A stretch of DNA of 64,000 nt from Chloroflexota bacterium. Its GTDB lineage: Bacteria; Chloroflexota; UBA6077; FW602-bin22; JAMCYS01. Both the position numbers and the translations under genes were made by a program. This document shows, piece after piece, positions 1 through 9,300 of this stretch (the first letter of the stretch is position 1; the number at the start of each line of letters is the position of its first letter). The notes below the pieces were generated by a model. It was not told the origin of the DNA. It did no database searches and was given only the letters and a program-made list of their open reading frames with translations. The DNA lies in contig JAMCYS010000086.1 in assembly GCA_023473795.1 (NCBI GenBank), positions 1 through 64,000 on the forward strand. The letters are read 5' to 3'.

Positions 1-300
1 TAAAGGGCAAGGCCGCGGCCAACTCTCGCCGGCCAGCGGCAGACCATCCGTGGCGCCGAATGCCTATTGGGCGGGCACGATGGCCACAGCCGCGTCCGGC
101 CCTCAGCGCGAAAACATGACGCGCACCAGCGAAGGCAGTCGAAGTAGCGCCCGGCAACCAAACGTGCTAGAATGCGACCATGGTGCAGCCAGACCGCCCC
201 TTGCTTGCAGGCGGGGCCACTGGCACGGCTTGTGCATCGGTTAGCTGGCAGCGGCCAATTCAGGCTGCCGGGGTGTTTTGCCGCCCGACTCGGAGACAAG

Positions 301-522
301 ATGCCGAAGAAAGAGTCCATCGAGGTCGAAGGTCAGGTCCTGGAGGCCCTTCCCAATGCGATGTTCCGCGTGGCACTGCCCAACGGCCACACGGTGCTGG
401 CGCACGTCTCGGGCAAGATGCGCATGAACTTCATTCGCATCCTGGCGGGCGACAAGGTGAAAGTAGAGCTTTCGCCGTATGACCTCAACCGCGGCCGTAT
501 AACCTACCGCCTACGGACCTAA
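301..522 (+). CDS. infA: Translation initiation factor IF-1
   Basis: [70 protein letters not shown] is classic IF-1; internal ATG at 301 chosen over the ORF-track start at 172. Confidence 0.97.
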   Translation: MPKKESIEVEGQVLEALPNAMFRVALPNGHTVLAHVSGKMRMNFIRILAGDKVKVELSPYDLNRGRITYRLRT

Positions 523-625
523 CCGCGACCCGACAACCCGCTACCGCGTCGCCCGACCCCACTGCAGTAGAGGGCTTCCAGGGGCGGTGTGAGACTCTCA
601 CCGTCCCCGCTGCAGCTTCTCCGAA

Positions 626-895
626 TCAGACCGAGTGCTGCACTAGCAGCCGGCGCATTTCACCATTCAGCTGCAACGCCGCCTCGCGGGGCCGTTGCCA
701 GACGTTGCGTGCGAAGACGAGGCCCGTGGCGCCAGCATTCATCGCATCGCGCGCGCCGCATCGCCTCCGCGTCGGAGAGCCTTTCCCCGCCGGAAAACAA
801 CACCAGTGACTCGCCGATTGCGTTCTCCTCCTGCCAGGCGGCGATCATAGCACGCCGTTTCGCGTCGTCGCTCCTGAAAAGCGAGACGCAGCGAC
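626..895 (-). pseudogene. 3' remnant of a DhnA/LsrF-like class I aldolase, frameshifted
   Basis: Minus strand reads ...AMIAAWQEENAIGESLVLFSGGERLSDAEAMRRAR then, after a frame change, DAMNAGATGLVFARNVWQRPREAALQLNGEMRRLLVQHSV*; stop codon upstream in frame and no N-terminal part. Confidence 0.6.
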
Positions 896-923
896 CCGTA
901 GCAGGCGAGATTCAGACCATCGG

Positions 924-2327
924 TTAGCTGGAACCCGCGCCCGCGCGGCGAATAATCTCGCGCGCGGCGACGACCCCGGAAGCCGAGGCTTGCACCAAAC
1001 CGCGAGTCACGCCGGCGCCATCACCCGCGGCAAACAAGTTGGAGATGTCTGTTTCCAGCTGGGGCGAGACGCGCAGGCGCACGGAGTAGAACTTGACCTC
1101 GACGCCATACAGCAGCGTGTGGCGCTCGTAGATACCTGGGGCGAGCCTGTCCATCGCCTGCAGCATCTCCAGAATATCGCTCAAGTAGCGGTAGGGCAGC
1201 ACGAAACTCAGATCACCGGGCGCCGCGCTGCGCAGCGTTGGCGTCACCAAGCCGCGGTGGAGGCGCTCAGGCGTCGAGCGCCGGCCGGCGAGCAAGTCAC
1301 CCAAGCGCTGCACGATAACCCCGCCCCCAAGTAAGTTGGCCAGGCGGGCAACGTAGCGGCCATAGGCGTTGGGCTCGCGGAACGGCTCGGTGAACGTAGT
1401 GGAAATCAACAGCGCGAAGTTCGTGTTGTCGGTCTTGCGCTCGGCGTAACTGTGCCCGTTAACGGTAATCACCGCGTCTTCCCCGCCGGTGTGCTCCATG
1501 GTCACCTCGCCGCCGGGACACATGCAAAAGGTGCGGATGCGGTCGTCAAAGACCCGCGTGTACAGCTCCAACTTGGATTCGTAAACGACGCTCGTTATCT
1601 TATCCAGCACCGGGGCAGGCACCTCGACCCGTACGCCGATGTCCACCGGGCTCTGCGCGATGTCCAGTCCCAGTCTCCTCGCCTCATCAAGCAGCCACTG
1701 CGAACCCTCGCGGCCCGGCGCCACCACCACGTACTCGGCAGCCAAGTCCTCTCCGGTCGATGTGCGCACCCCCACTACCCGACCATCGCGCAGCTGTAAT
1801 TGCTCCGCCGCGACGCCGGTACGGATCTCCACGGTCCGGCCCAATTCCTCGCGAATCGCCTCAAGGATGTAGAACGACCGATCCGTGCCAAGGTGCTTGA
1901 TCGGGGCAGGCACGAGCCGCAGGCCGGCTCGTGCCGCCTCGCGCCTCATCTCTTCGACTTCCGCACTCAGCCCATAGACGCGGTCCGTCCCCCCGTATCG
2001 CATGTAGACGTCGTCGACGTAGCGCAACAGACCCCGCAGCGACTCGGCGCCCAGAATCGTATCCAACCGCCCGCCAACGTCTGTGGACAGGGTCAACTTG
2101 CCGTCTGAGTAAGCCCCGGCGCCGCCGAAACCGGTGATCTGCCATCGGAGGCGCGGGTCGGTCGGCGTCGAGCGCTGCAGTTCGCCTGGACGCGGACGCG
2201 CCGAGAGGTCAGGACCTTTTTCCAGAAGAAGCGTCTTCAGCCCGGTATTGGCCAGCTCCAGCGCGGCGAAGATGCCCGCCGGACCGGCGCCCACTAGGAT
2301 CACGTCATAACGTTCTGCCATTGCCAC
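924..2327 (-). CDS. NAD(P)/FAD-dependent dehydrogenase (COG2509-like)
   Basis: N-terminal YDVILVGAGPAGIFAALELANTG Rossmann FAD motif; FGGAGAYSDGKLTLS; C-terminal LFAAGDGAGVTRGLVQASASG. Confidence 0.88.
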   Translation of the reverse strand: MAMAERYDVILVGAGPAGIFAALELANTGLKTLLLEKGPDLSARPRPGELQRSTPTDPRLRWQITGFGGAGAYSDGKLTLSTDVGGRLDTILGAESLRGLLRYVDDVYMRYGGTDRVYGLSAEVEEMRREAARAGLRLVPAPIKHLGTDRSFYILEAIREELGRTVEIRTGVAAEQLQLRDGRVVGVRTSTGEDLAAEYVVVAPGREGSQWLLDEARRLGLDIAQSPVDIGVRVEVPAPVLDKITSVVYESKLELYTRVFDDRIRTFCMCPGGEVTMEHTGGEDAVITVNGHSYAERKTDNTNFALLISTTFTEPFREPNAYGRYVARLANLLGGGVIVQRLGDLLAGRRSTPERLHRGLVTPTLRSAAPGDLSFVLPYRYLSDILEMLQAMDRLAPGIYERHTLLYGVEVKFYSVRLRVSPQLETDISNLFAAGDGAGVTRGLVQASASGVVAAREIIRRAGAGSS

Positions 2328-2482
2328 CCAACCGATCGTTCATATTGCCGTGGCTGCCCCAAACCACACCGTCGCCTGATCACTGTCGTGTTCACCCACG
2401 GGTACATTATGACCGCTATCAGCGCACCGAGGCAACTTGTCTTCTTGGTAGACCGCTCGCCAGCAACGAGCGACGACGCTGC

Positions 2483-2761
2483 CTAGCCACTGCCTTCTGC
2501 AGGCGGATTGTCGTCGCTGAAGGCGAGGGCTTCCAGAGCTTGGCTGGCCGCTTTCGCCGGCTGTAGACCTTTGGCCTCCAGCTGTTCGGCCAGACGGTAG
2601 GTCATCGTCGCTTCCCGTAGCGCGTCCTCCTCTAGATCCCCGCTGTTCGCCAACCGAAGGAACAAGTTCGGCCGGGTCCTTCGCCAGTGCGCCTTGATCT
2701 TGCCGGCCAGCCCGGCCACACTGGGCAGGAACGGATTCTCGTAGCCCCTCCTGTCTCCCAC
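2483..2761 (-). CDS. Small hypothetical protein (92 aa)
   Basis: Intact ORF in a gap between annotated genes; protein-like composition; family not recognised. Confidence 0.5.
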   Translation of the reverse strand: MGDRRGYENPFLPSVAGLAGKIKAHWRRTRPNLFLRLANSGDLEEDALREATMTYRLAEQLEAKGLQPAKAASQALEALAFSDDNPPAEGSG

Positions 2762-2916
2762 ATTCCCCTCCTTATGCGCCCTCGAGATTGCCGGGCAACG
2801 CTACCGCCGAGCTCGTGACCGAGACGGAGGACGGCGTTGCGAGTCCCGCCCAGACAATTCTAACCCTGCCCCGTCTGCCTGCATAGCACTCAGTTTCCCG
2901 GCGATGGGATGGATGC

Positions 2917-2922
2917 TATAAT
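2917..2922 (+). promoter_or_regulatory. Extended -10 element (ATGCTATAAT) upstream of hslV
   Basis: TGC-TATAAT at 2917-2922; -35 weak (TTTCCC at 2894). Confidence 0.5.
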
Positions 2923-3024
2923 GGGCCGGCAGCCGGGTGCTCCGCTCGCCAGCGGCCCAGGCCGCTGGCGCGGTACTTGCGGGCGGCTTGACCAGGGTCT
3001 GCACGGAAAAAGGGGGGCGCGATT

Positions 3025-3588
3025 TTGGTCAAGACCAGAGCCACAACCATCTTGGCCGTTCGCCGCAACGGGGCGCTGGCAATGGCCGGCGACGGGCAGG
3101 TCACCGTGGGCGACATGATAATGAAGCAGACGGCGCGCAAGATCCGCACCCTGCATAAGGGCCAGGTGGTAGCAGGGTTCGCGGGAGCGGTGGCGGACGC
3201 GCTGACCCTGTTCGACAAGTTCGAAGGTTACTTGGAGAAGCATCGCGGTAACCTGCGCCGCTCTGCCGTGGAGTTGGCCAAGGAATGGCGGACAGACCGC
3301 TTCCTGCGCCGTCTGGAAGCGCAACTACTGGTGGGCGATAGGGAGTCGATTCTCGTTCTTTCCGGCGACGGCGAGGTGATCGAGCCGGATGGAGACGTGG
3401 CGGCTATCGGCTCTGGAGCTGGCTACGCCATCGCGGCGGCCCGGGCGCTCATCGACCACACCGACATGACCGCCGCGTCCATCACGCGTGCGGCGCTGGG
3501 CATCGCGGCGGACCTCTGCATCTACACCAACCGCAACCAGGAGCTAGTCGAGCTGAAGCAGGACGCGACCCAAGGGCCGGCGGTTTGA
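3025..3588 (+). CDS. hslV: ATP-dependent protease subunit HslV
   Basis: [37 protein letters not shown]...[23 protein letters not shown]; followed by hslU. Confidence 0.96.
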   Translation: MVKTRATTILAVRRNGALAMAGDGQVTVGDMIMKQTARKIRTLHKGQVVAGFAGAVADALTLFDKFEGYLEKHRGNLRRSAVELAKEWRTDRFLRRLEAQLLVGDRESILVLSGDGEVIEPDGDVAAIGSGAGYAIAAARALIDHTDMTAASITRAALGIAADLCIYTNRNQELVELKQDATQGPAV

Positions 3589-3732
3589 CTCGATGACGCG
3601 GCTTGCTTGCCGGCCCGGTTTGTTCGGTGGCAAAACGATGTGTTACACTTCTGCTGAAGTTGCCCGGGTGGCACGGACGTCGGCAAACGCGGCCGGTTGT
3701 CTCCCCGCAATGGTAGAACCCCTCGGAGGACA

Positions 3733-5202
3733 TTGGTGGAAGAGATGACCCCGGCCCAAATCGCGGCCGAGTTGGACAAGTATATCGTGGGCCAGCCGGA
3801 GGCCAAGAAGGCGCTCGCTGTCGCCCTCCGCAACCGCTACAGGCGTCGCCGGCTGCCTGAGGAGCTACAGGAAGACATAGTCCCCAAGAACATCCTCATG
3901 ATCGGTCCCACCGGGGTCGGCAAGACCGAGCTTGCTCGCCGGCTGGCGAAGATAGCCGATGCGCCCTTCATCAAGGTCGAGGCCACGAAGTTCACGGAGG
4001 TGGGCTACGTCGGGCGGGACGTCGAGTCGATCGTGCACGACCTGGTCGAAGAGGCCATCACCATGCTCAACGAACGGCGCCTGCAGGAGGTAGAGAGCAA
4101 CGCCGAGCGTCTGGCCATGGAGCGGATCATAACCTACATCTGCGACCAGAAAGTGATCGGCTTTGGCGAGAAGCGCCTCGCCAAGAGCCAGCAGGCCGTG
4201 CGCACCTCCCAGCAGGTCGTTGCAGCTAAGGCGCAGGTTAGGGGAGTCGCCAAGACCGAAATCGGACGAGAAGAACCCCGCCGCAGCGGGGCGGTGGAGA
4301 GCGGGTTCTCGCCTCGGCAGCGCCGCTATGTAGCGGACATGCTGCGCGCCAATCTTCTAGAAGACGTGCAGATCGACATCGAGCTGACCCAAGACGTTGA
4401 GTTGGGCGAGCCATACTACGAGCTGCAGCCAGGCATGTCCCCCGACGAGGTAGCGGCCACTTTCAACGATTACATGCGAATGTATAACCAGACACCTCGC
4501 AAACGGTCGAGGCGAGTCACGGTACGAGAAGCACGCCGCCTGCTAACCCGGGAAGAGGCACAGAAACTGGTCGACTTCGATCAGGTGATCGACGACGCGC
4601 TAGAGCGGGCAGAGCAGTACGGCATCGTCTTTATCGATGAGATCGACAAAGTCACAGGGCCGAAAATAGAGACGGGCGCCGACGTCTCGGGGGAGGGCGT
4701 TCAGCGTGATCTCCTACCCATCGTTGAGGGATCGTCGGTGATGACCCGCTATGGCGCCGTGCGCACCGACCACATGCTTTTCATCACGGCAGGTTCGTTC
4801 CATCACAGCAAACCCAGCGACCTCATCCCTGAGCTGCAGGGCCGCTTCCCGCTGCGCGTCGAACTGCACAGCCTCGATCAGAAGGATTTCGAGCGCATTC
4901 TGGTCGAGCCGAAGAACTCTCTCGTCAAGCAATACAAGGCGCTGCTGTCCACGGAGAGCGTGGACTTGGAGTTCACTGGCGACGGGATCAGCGAGATCGC
5001 GCTGATGGCGAGGGAGATCAACGAACGGACGGAGAACATCGGCGCCCGTCGACTGCACACGGTGGTGGAGAAGATGCTAGAAGACCTCTCCTTCAACGCG
5101 CACGAGTACAAGGACCGCAAGGTGGTGATCGACGCCGCCTACGTGCGCGAACGCCTCGCCGGGCTTGTGCAGGATGAGGATCTCAGCCGCTACATTCTCT
5201 AG
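3733..5202 (+). CDS. hslU: ATP-dependent protease ATPase subunit HslU
   Basis: MTPAQIAAELDKYIVGQPEAKKALAVALRNRYRR...GPTGVGKTEIARRLA-type Walker A, GIVFIDEIDKV Walker B; start (TTG 3733, GTG 3736 or ATG 3745) uncertain. Confidence 0.95.
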   Translation: MVEEMTPAQIAAELDKYIVGQPEAKKALAVALRNRYRRRRLPEELQEDIVPKNILMIGPTGVGKTELARRLAKIADAPFIKVEATKFTEVGYVGRDVESIVHDLVEEAITMLNERRLQEVESNAERLAMERIITYICDQKVIGFGEKRLAKSQQAVRTSQQVVAAKAQVRGVAKTEIGREEPRRSGAVESGFSPRQRRYVADMLRANLLEDVQIDIELTQDVELGEPYYELQPGMSPDEVAATFNDYMRMYNQTPRKRSRRVTVREARRLLTREEAQKLVDFDQVIDDALERAEQYGIVFIDEIDKVTGPKIETGADVSGEGVQRDLLPIVEGSSVMTRYGAVRTDHMLFITAGSFHHSKPSDLIPELQGRFPLRVELHSLDQKDFERILVEPKNSLVKQYKALLSTESVDLEFTGDGISEIALMAREINERTENIGARRLHTVVEKMLEDLSFNAHEYKDRKVVIDAAYVRERLAGLVQDEDLSRYIL

Positions 5203-5331
5203 TGCAGCCTCAGAACAGGTCGTCGGTAATGCCCGTTGTCCACAGATGCGCGGATCACCGTCCCTGATGGGCGGCTGCCAACGTCCCTCGGTCCGACGAT
5301 CCCCGAAGAGGTCATCTGTTCGTGCACTAGG

Positions 5332-5360
5332 TTGCCGTAACGACTGGCCTGTGCTATACT
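5332..5360 (+). promoter_or_regulatory. Sigma-70-type promoter upstream of rpsB
   Basis: TTGCCG (5332-5337), 17-nt spacer, TGTGC-TATACT (-10 at 5355-5360). Confidence 0.7.
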
Positions 5361-5569
5361 TCGCTGCGGGCAGGCGGCGTCAACCCCACAGATAATAGCA
5401 GTACGCTCATCGCAGGCGGCACCCAGGGTGCCGCCTCATTGAGAACGCCGTCTGGCGCGATCACCATCACGCACGCCTTCGGACCGCGTGGGACCTGCCG
5501 GCAACACAGAATGCCGGCCCCCAGCCGGGAGGAGGGAGGCGGAGGAACAAACGAAAGGAAGGATTGTCT

Positions 5570-6559
5570 TTGGCTAACGTGGTCTCCATGAAATTGCTCC
5601 TCGAAGCTGGCGTTCACTTTGGACACCAGACGCGCCGCTGGGACCCGCGCATGCGGCCCTTCATCTTCACGGAGCGCAACGGCATCCACATCATCGACCT
5701 CCAGCAGACCGTCACCAAGCTCAACGACGCCTACGGGTTCGTCCGTGACACCGTCGCCAAGGGCGGCAGCGTGCTCTTTGTCGGTACGAAGAAGCAGGCT
5801 CAGGAGGCCATCGAGGGAGAAGCCAAGCGGGCGGCTCAGTTCTACGTCAACCAGCGCTGGCTGGGTGGAATGCTGACCAACTTCTCGACCATCCAGACTC
5901 GCCAGAAGCGGCTGAAGGAGCTCGAGGCCCGTAAAGAGACGGGTGAGTTCGCGCGTCTGGCGAAGAAAGAGGCAGCGCGCCTCAACGACGAGCTCGATCG
6001 TCTCACTCGGCTGCTGGGTGGCATTCACGACATGAACCAGCTGCCGAGCGCGATCTACATCGTGGATCCGCACAAAGAGAAGATAGCCGTCGCCGAAGCG
6101 CAGCGGCTTGGCGTACCGATAATCTCGCTTTGCGATACCAACTGTAATCCCAACGATGCTACCTACCCGATCCCGGCCAACGACGACGCCATCCGCGCCG
6201 TGAAGCTGCTGACGGGAAAGCTCGCCGATGCGGCAATCGAAGGCCAGCAGCTGCGGGAGAAGGAGGCCGAGGCGGCAGAGACGGAGAAGGCAGCCACGGC
6301 TGAGTTCACCGAAGCGGACTTCACGCGGGAGCGCGCTGAGGTTGACCGGCAGGCTGCCGAGGGTGAGACCCAGCAGGCCCCGGCCGAGCAGGCGCAGCCG
6401 GTTGCCGCCGAGACAGCCGAGACTGCCCCTGAGGCAACGGCCGACGCGACAGTAATCGCCCCTGAGGCAGGCGGCGTGCCCCAGACCGAGCCCAGCGAAC
6501 CGGCAAGCGAGGAGCCAGCAGCCGACGCCAGCCAGCAGGCCGAGGAACCCGTCAGCTAA
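5570..6559 (+). CDS. rpsB: 30S ribosomal protein S2 with long C-terminal extension
   Basis: [38 protein letters not shown]...; TTG start at 5570 with AAGGAAGG upstream; Ala/Glu-rich tail. Confidence 0.96.
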   Translation: MANVVSMKLLLEAGVHFGHQTRRWDPRMRPFIFTERNGIHIIDLQQTVTKLNDAYGFVRDTVAKGGSVLFVGTKKQAQEAIEGEAKRAAQFYVNQRWLGGMLTNFSTIQTRQKRLKELEARKETGEFARLAKKEAARLNDELDRLTRLLGGIHDMNQLPSAIYIVDPHKEKIAVAEAQRLGVPIISLCDTNCNPNDATYPIPANDDAIRAVKLLTGKLADAAIEGQQLREKEAEAAETEKAATAEFTEADFTRERAEVDRQAAEGETQQAPAEQAQPVAAETAETAPEATADATVIAPEAGGVPQTEPSEPASEEPAADASQQAEEPVS

Positions 6560-6700
6560 TACCGGCAGCAGCCGGGCATTCGTTCTTGGCCGAACGGCGA
6601 GCCGGCCCAGCGCCAATCGCTGGCGCTCCTCTGCAGTTGGGGCGGTTCGTCTGTCGGCCTTCCGTGTGTAATGCAGGTAGTAATTAGGAGGACCACTCCC

Positions 6701-7204
6701 TTGGAAGTCACCGCAGCCGCAGTCAAGGAATTGCGCGAGAAGACCGGCGCTGGCGTCATGGAGTGCAAGCGCGCCCTGGTCGAGTCGGAAGGCAATGTGC
6801 CCCAGGCACTAGAGATTCTCAAGCAGCAAGGGCTGGCGACGGCGGAAAAGAAGTCGGCCCGGGTCGCCAGTCAGGGCTTGGTGGAGACGTACCTGCACGG
6901 CGGCGGTCGGATCGGCGTGCTCGTCGAGATCAACTGCGAGACCGACTTCGTCGCCCGGACCGAGGAATTCAAGGCGCTCGCGCACGACATCGCTATGCAG
7001 ATCGCCGCTCAGGCGCCGCTCGTCGTCAGCGAGGACGATATGCCCGCCGACACGGAACTCACGCCCGAGCAAGCGGTACTGTTGAAGCAGCCCTTTATCA
7101 AGAACCCTAGTCTTACGGTCGGCCAACTGATTACCGAGGCCATCGCCAAGATCGGAGAGAACATCAGAGTTCGCCGTTTCGCGCGCTTCGAACTCGGTCG
7201 CTGA
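6701..7204 (+). CDS. tsf: Elongation factor Ts (short form, about 168 aa)
   Basis: VKELREKTGAGVMECKRALVESEGN...GGRIGVLVEINCETDFVARTEEFK; TTG 6701 start with AGGAGGA upstream. Confidence 0.96.
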   Translation: MEVTAAAVKELREKTGAGVMECKRALVESEGNVPQALEILKQQGLATAEKKSARVASQGLVETYLHGGGRIGVLVEINCETDFVARTEEFKALAHDIAMQIAAQAPLVVSEDDMPADTELTPEQAVLLKQPFIKNPSLTVGQLITEAIAKIGENIRVRRFARFELGR

Positions 7205-7228
7205 GCCCGTCATAGTTCGTCGGAGGAT

Positions 7229-7951
7229 GTGATGCCAGACTCTCCATACAAGCGGGTGGTACTCAAGCTTAGCGGCGAGGCCCTGATGGGCGACAAAGAG
7301 TACGGCATCGACAACTCTACCCTGGCCAGTATCGCCCGCCAGGTCAAGGCCGTGACGGTCGACCGCGGCATCGAGATGGGCATCGTCGTCGGTGGCGGCA
7401 ACATCTGGCGGGGTGGCGAGGCAGCCAAGAACGGCATGGACCGGGCACAGGCCGACTACGCCGGAATGTTGGCCACTGTCATCAACGCCCTCGCGTTGCA
7501 GGACTCCCTGGAGCGCGAGGGCGTTGTCACGCGCGTACAGACCGCCATCGCCATCTACGCCGTGGCAGAGGCCTACATCCGCCGGCGCGCGATGCGCCAT
7601 CTGGAGAAGGGGCGGGTGGTCATTTTCGGCGCGGGCACCGGCAACCCCTATTTCACCACGGACACCGCCGCCGCCTTGCGCGCCATAGAGATCGATGCCG
7701 AGGTCATTTTGATGGCCAAGAACGGCGTAGATGGCGTTTACGACCGCGACCCCCGACAACACCCCGATGCCAGGATGTTCAAACGCCTGTCCTACATCGA
7801 TGCCTTGAATCTCGGCCTTAAAGCCATGGACAGCACCGCACTCTCCCTGTGCATGGACAACCAGCTGCCGATTGTCGTATTCAACGTCAGCGGCGACAAT
7901 AACATCGTCCGGGCGGCGAGCGGCGAAGACATCGGCACCATTATCAAGTGA
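7229..7951 (+). CDS. pyrH: Uridylate kinase
   Basis: [22 protein letters not shown]...GGGNIWRG...[17 protein letters not shown]. Confidence 0.97.
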   Translation: MMPDSPYKRVVLKLSGEALMGDKEYGIDNSTLASIARQVKAVTVDRGIEMGIVVGGGNIWRGGEAAKNGMDRAQADYAGMLATVINALALQDSLEREGVVTRVQTAIAIYAVAEAYIRRRAMRHLEKGRVVIFGAGTGNPYFTTDTAAALRAIEIDAEVILMAKNGVDGVYDRDPRQHPDARMFKRLSYIDALNLGLKAMDSTALSLCMDNQLPIVVFNVSGDNNIVRAASGEDIGTIIK

Positions 7952-7974
7952 CGAGCGGGAGGCTAGCAGACGCC

Positions 7975-8544
7975 ATGACCGAGGATCCAATTCAAGCCAC
8001 CGCCAGCGAAACCGAGAGCAAGATGCGCAAGGCCATCGACGCCTTGCGCCGCGACTTGGTGACGATTCGAACGGGCCGGGCCAGTCCGGCTTTGGTCGAG
8101 CGCATCACCGTCGAGTACTATGGCGTGCCCACCCCACTGAGTCAGGTGGCAAGCATCGCCGCCCCCGAGGCAAGGCTGCTGGTCATCCAGCCCTGGGATA
8201 AGAACGTCCTGTCGCTGGTCGAGAAGGCCATCCTCAAGTCCGAACTTGGCATCACCCCCAACAACGACGGCCGGGTCATTCGCCTCGCCATCCCGCAACT
8301 GAGCGAAGAGAGGCGCAAGGACCTGGTTAAGGTCGTCCACCGCAAGGTGGAAGAGACGAGGGTGGCGCTGCGCAATCTGCGCCGTGACGGCGTGGAGGAG
8401 CTCAAGGAGTTCGAGAAAGAGAAGATGATCACCGAGGACGATTTGAAAGATGGCCAGGAGGGCTTGCAGAAACTGACCGACCACTACATCCAGGACGCAG
8501 AGCGCGTAGGCCAGGCCAAAGAGCACGAGATACTAGAGGTCTAG
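7975..8544 (+). CDS. frr: Ribosome recycling factor
   Basis: ALRRDLVTIRTGRASPALVERITVEYYGVPTPLSQVASI; ATG at 7975. Confidence 0.97.
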   Translation: MTEDPIQATASETESKMRKAIDALRRDLVTIRTGRASPALVERITVEYYGVPTPLSQVASIAAPEARLLVIQPWDKNVLSLVEKAILKSELGITPNNDGRVIRLAIPQLSEERRKDLVKVVHRKVEETRVALRNLRRDGVEELKEFEKEKMITEDDLKDGQEGLQKLTDHYIQDAERVGQAKEHEILEV

Positions 8545-8553
8545 ACGGGCAGC

Positions 8554-9291
8554 GTGTTGTTCAGGGGCAAGGGGAATCGGGCGGGAGAGGGCCAGGCGGA
8601 AAGCCAACGGGCACCGCGGCACATTGCCATCATAATGGATGGCAATGGCCGCTGGGCCCAGCGGCGCGGCTTGCCGCGTTTGGCGGGGCACCGGGCCGGG
8701 GTGCAGAACATCCGCCGCGTGGTAGAGGCCTGCGCCGAGTCGGGGATCGAAACCCTGACGATCTATGCCTTCTCGACCGAGAACTGGGGCCGCCCGGAGG
8801 ATGAGGTCAAGGGCCTGATGAATCTTCTCGGAGAAGCTCTGGCCCGCGAAACGCAAACCCTGCACGAGAAGGGAGTGCGCTTGCGCCACCTGGGGGAGAT
8901 CTCCGACCTCTCACCCGACCTGGCGCAGAGGATCCGTGATGCCCTCGCTCTGACGGCCAACAACACCACCATCACCCTCAACGTGGCCTTCAACTATGGC
9001 GGCCGGGCCGAAATCGTGCACGCCGTCCAGGGCATAGTCGCCGCGGGACTGGCGCCATCGGAAGTAGACGAGGCCAGGTTCGCCGACTATCTGTACACCG
9101 CCGGCCAGAGTGACCCGGACCTAGTGGTGCGCACAGGGGGCGAGATGCGCCTCTCCAACTTCTTGATTTGGCAGAGCGCATACGCCGAGTACTACTCCAC
9201 CGAGGTATTCTGGCCGGACTTTGACCAAGAAGAGCTACGCAAGGCCATCGCCGCCTACAACCAGCGGCAACGCCGTTTTGGCAAATTGTAG
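8554..9291 (+). CDS. uppS: Isoprenyl transferase (undecaprenyl diphosphate synthase family)
   Basis: HIAIIMDGNGRWAQRRGLPRLAGHRAG...DPDLVVRTGGEMRLSNFLIWQSAYAE. Confidence 0.96.
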   Translation: MLFRGKGNRAGEGQAESQRAPRHIAIIMDGNGRWAQRRGLPRLAGHRAGVQNIRRVVEACAESGIETLTIYAFSTENWGRPEDEVKGLMNLLGEALARETQTLHEKGVRLRHLGEISDLSPDLAQRIRDALALTANNTTITLNVAFNYGGRAEIVHAVQGIVAAGLAPSEVDEARFADYLYTAGQSDPDLVVRTGGEMRLSNFLIWQSAYAEYYSTEVFWPDFDQEELRKAIAAYNQRQRRFGKL

Positions 9292-9300
9292 AATCCGCCG

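Noticed and set aside
50-244. 64-aa ORF upstream of infA
   Set aside because: No recognisable family, overlaps the likely infA promoter region (TAGAAT at 168-173)
5354-6616. 420-aa minus-strand ORF antisense to rpsB
   Set aside because: High-GC antisense artefact: fully overlaps a certain ribosomal gene, composition is Leu/Arg/Gly low complexity, no family resemblance
6809-7990. 393-aa minus-strand ORF antisense to tsf/pyrH
   Set aside because: Shadow ORF over two well-supported genes
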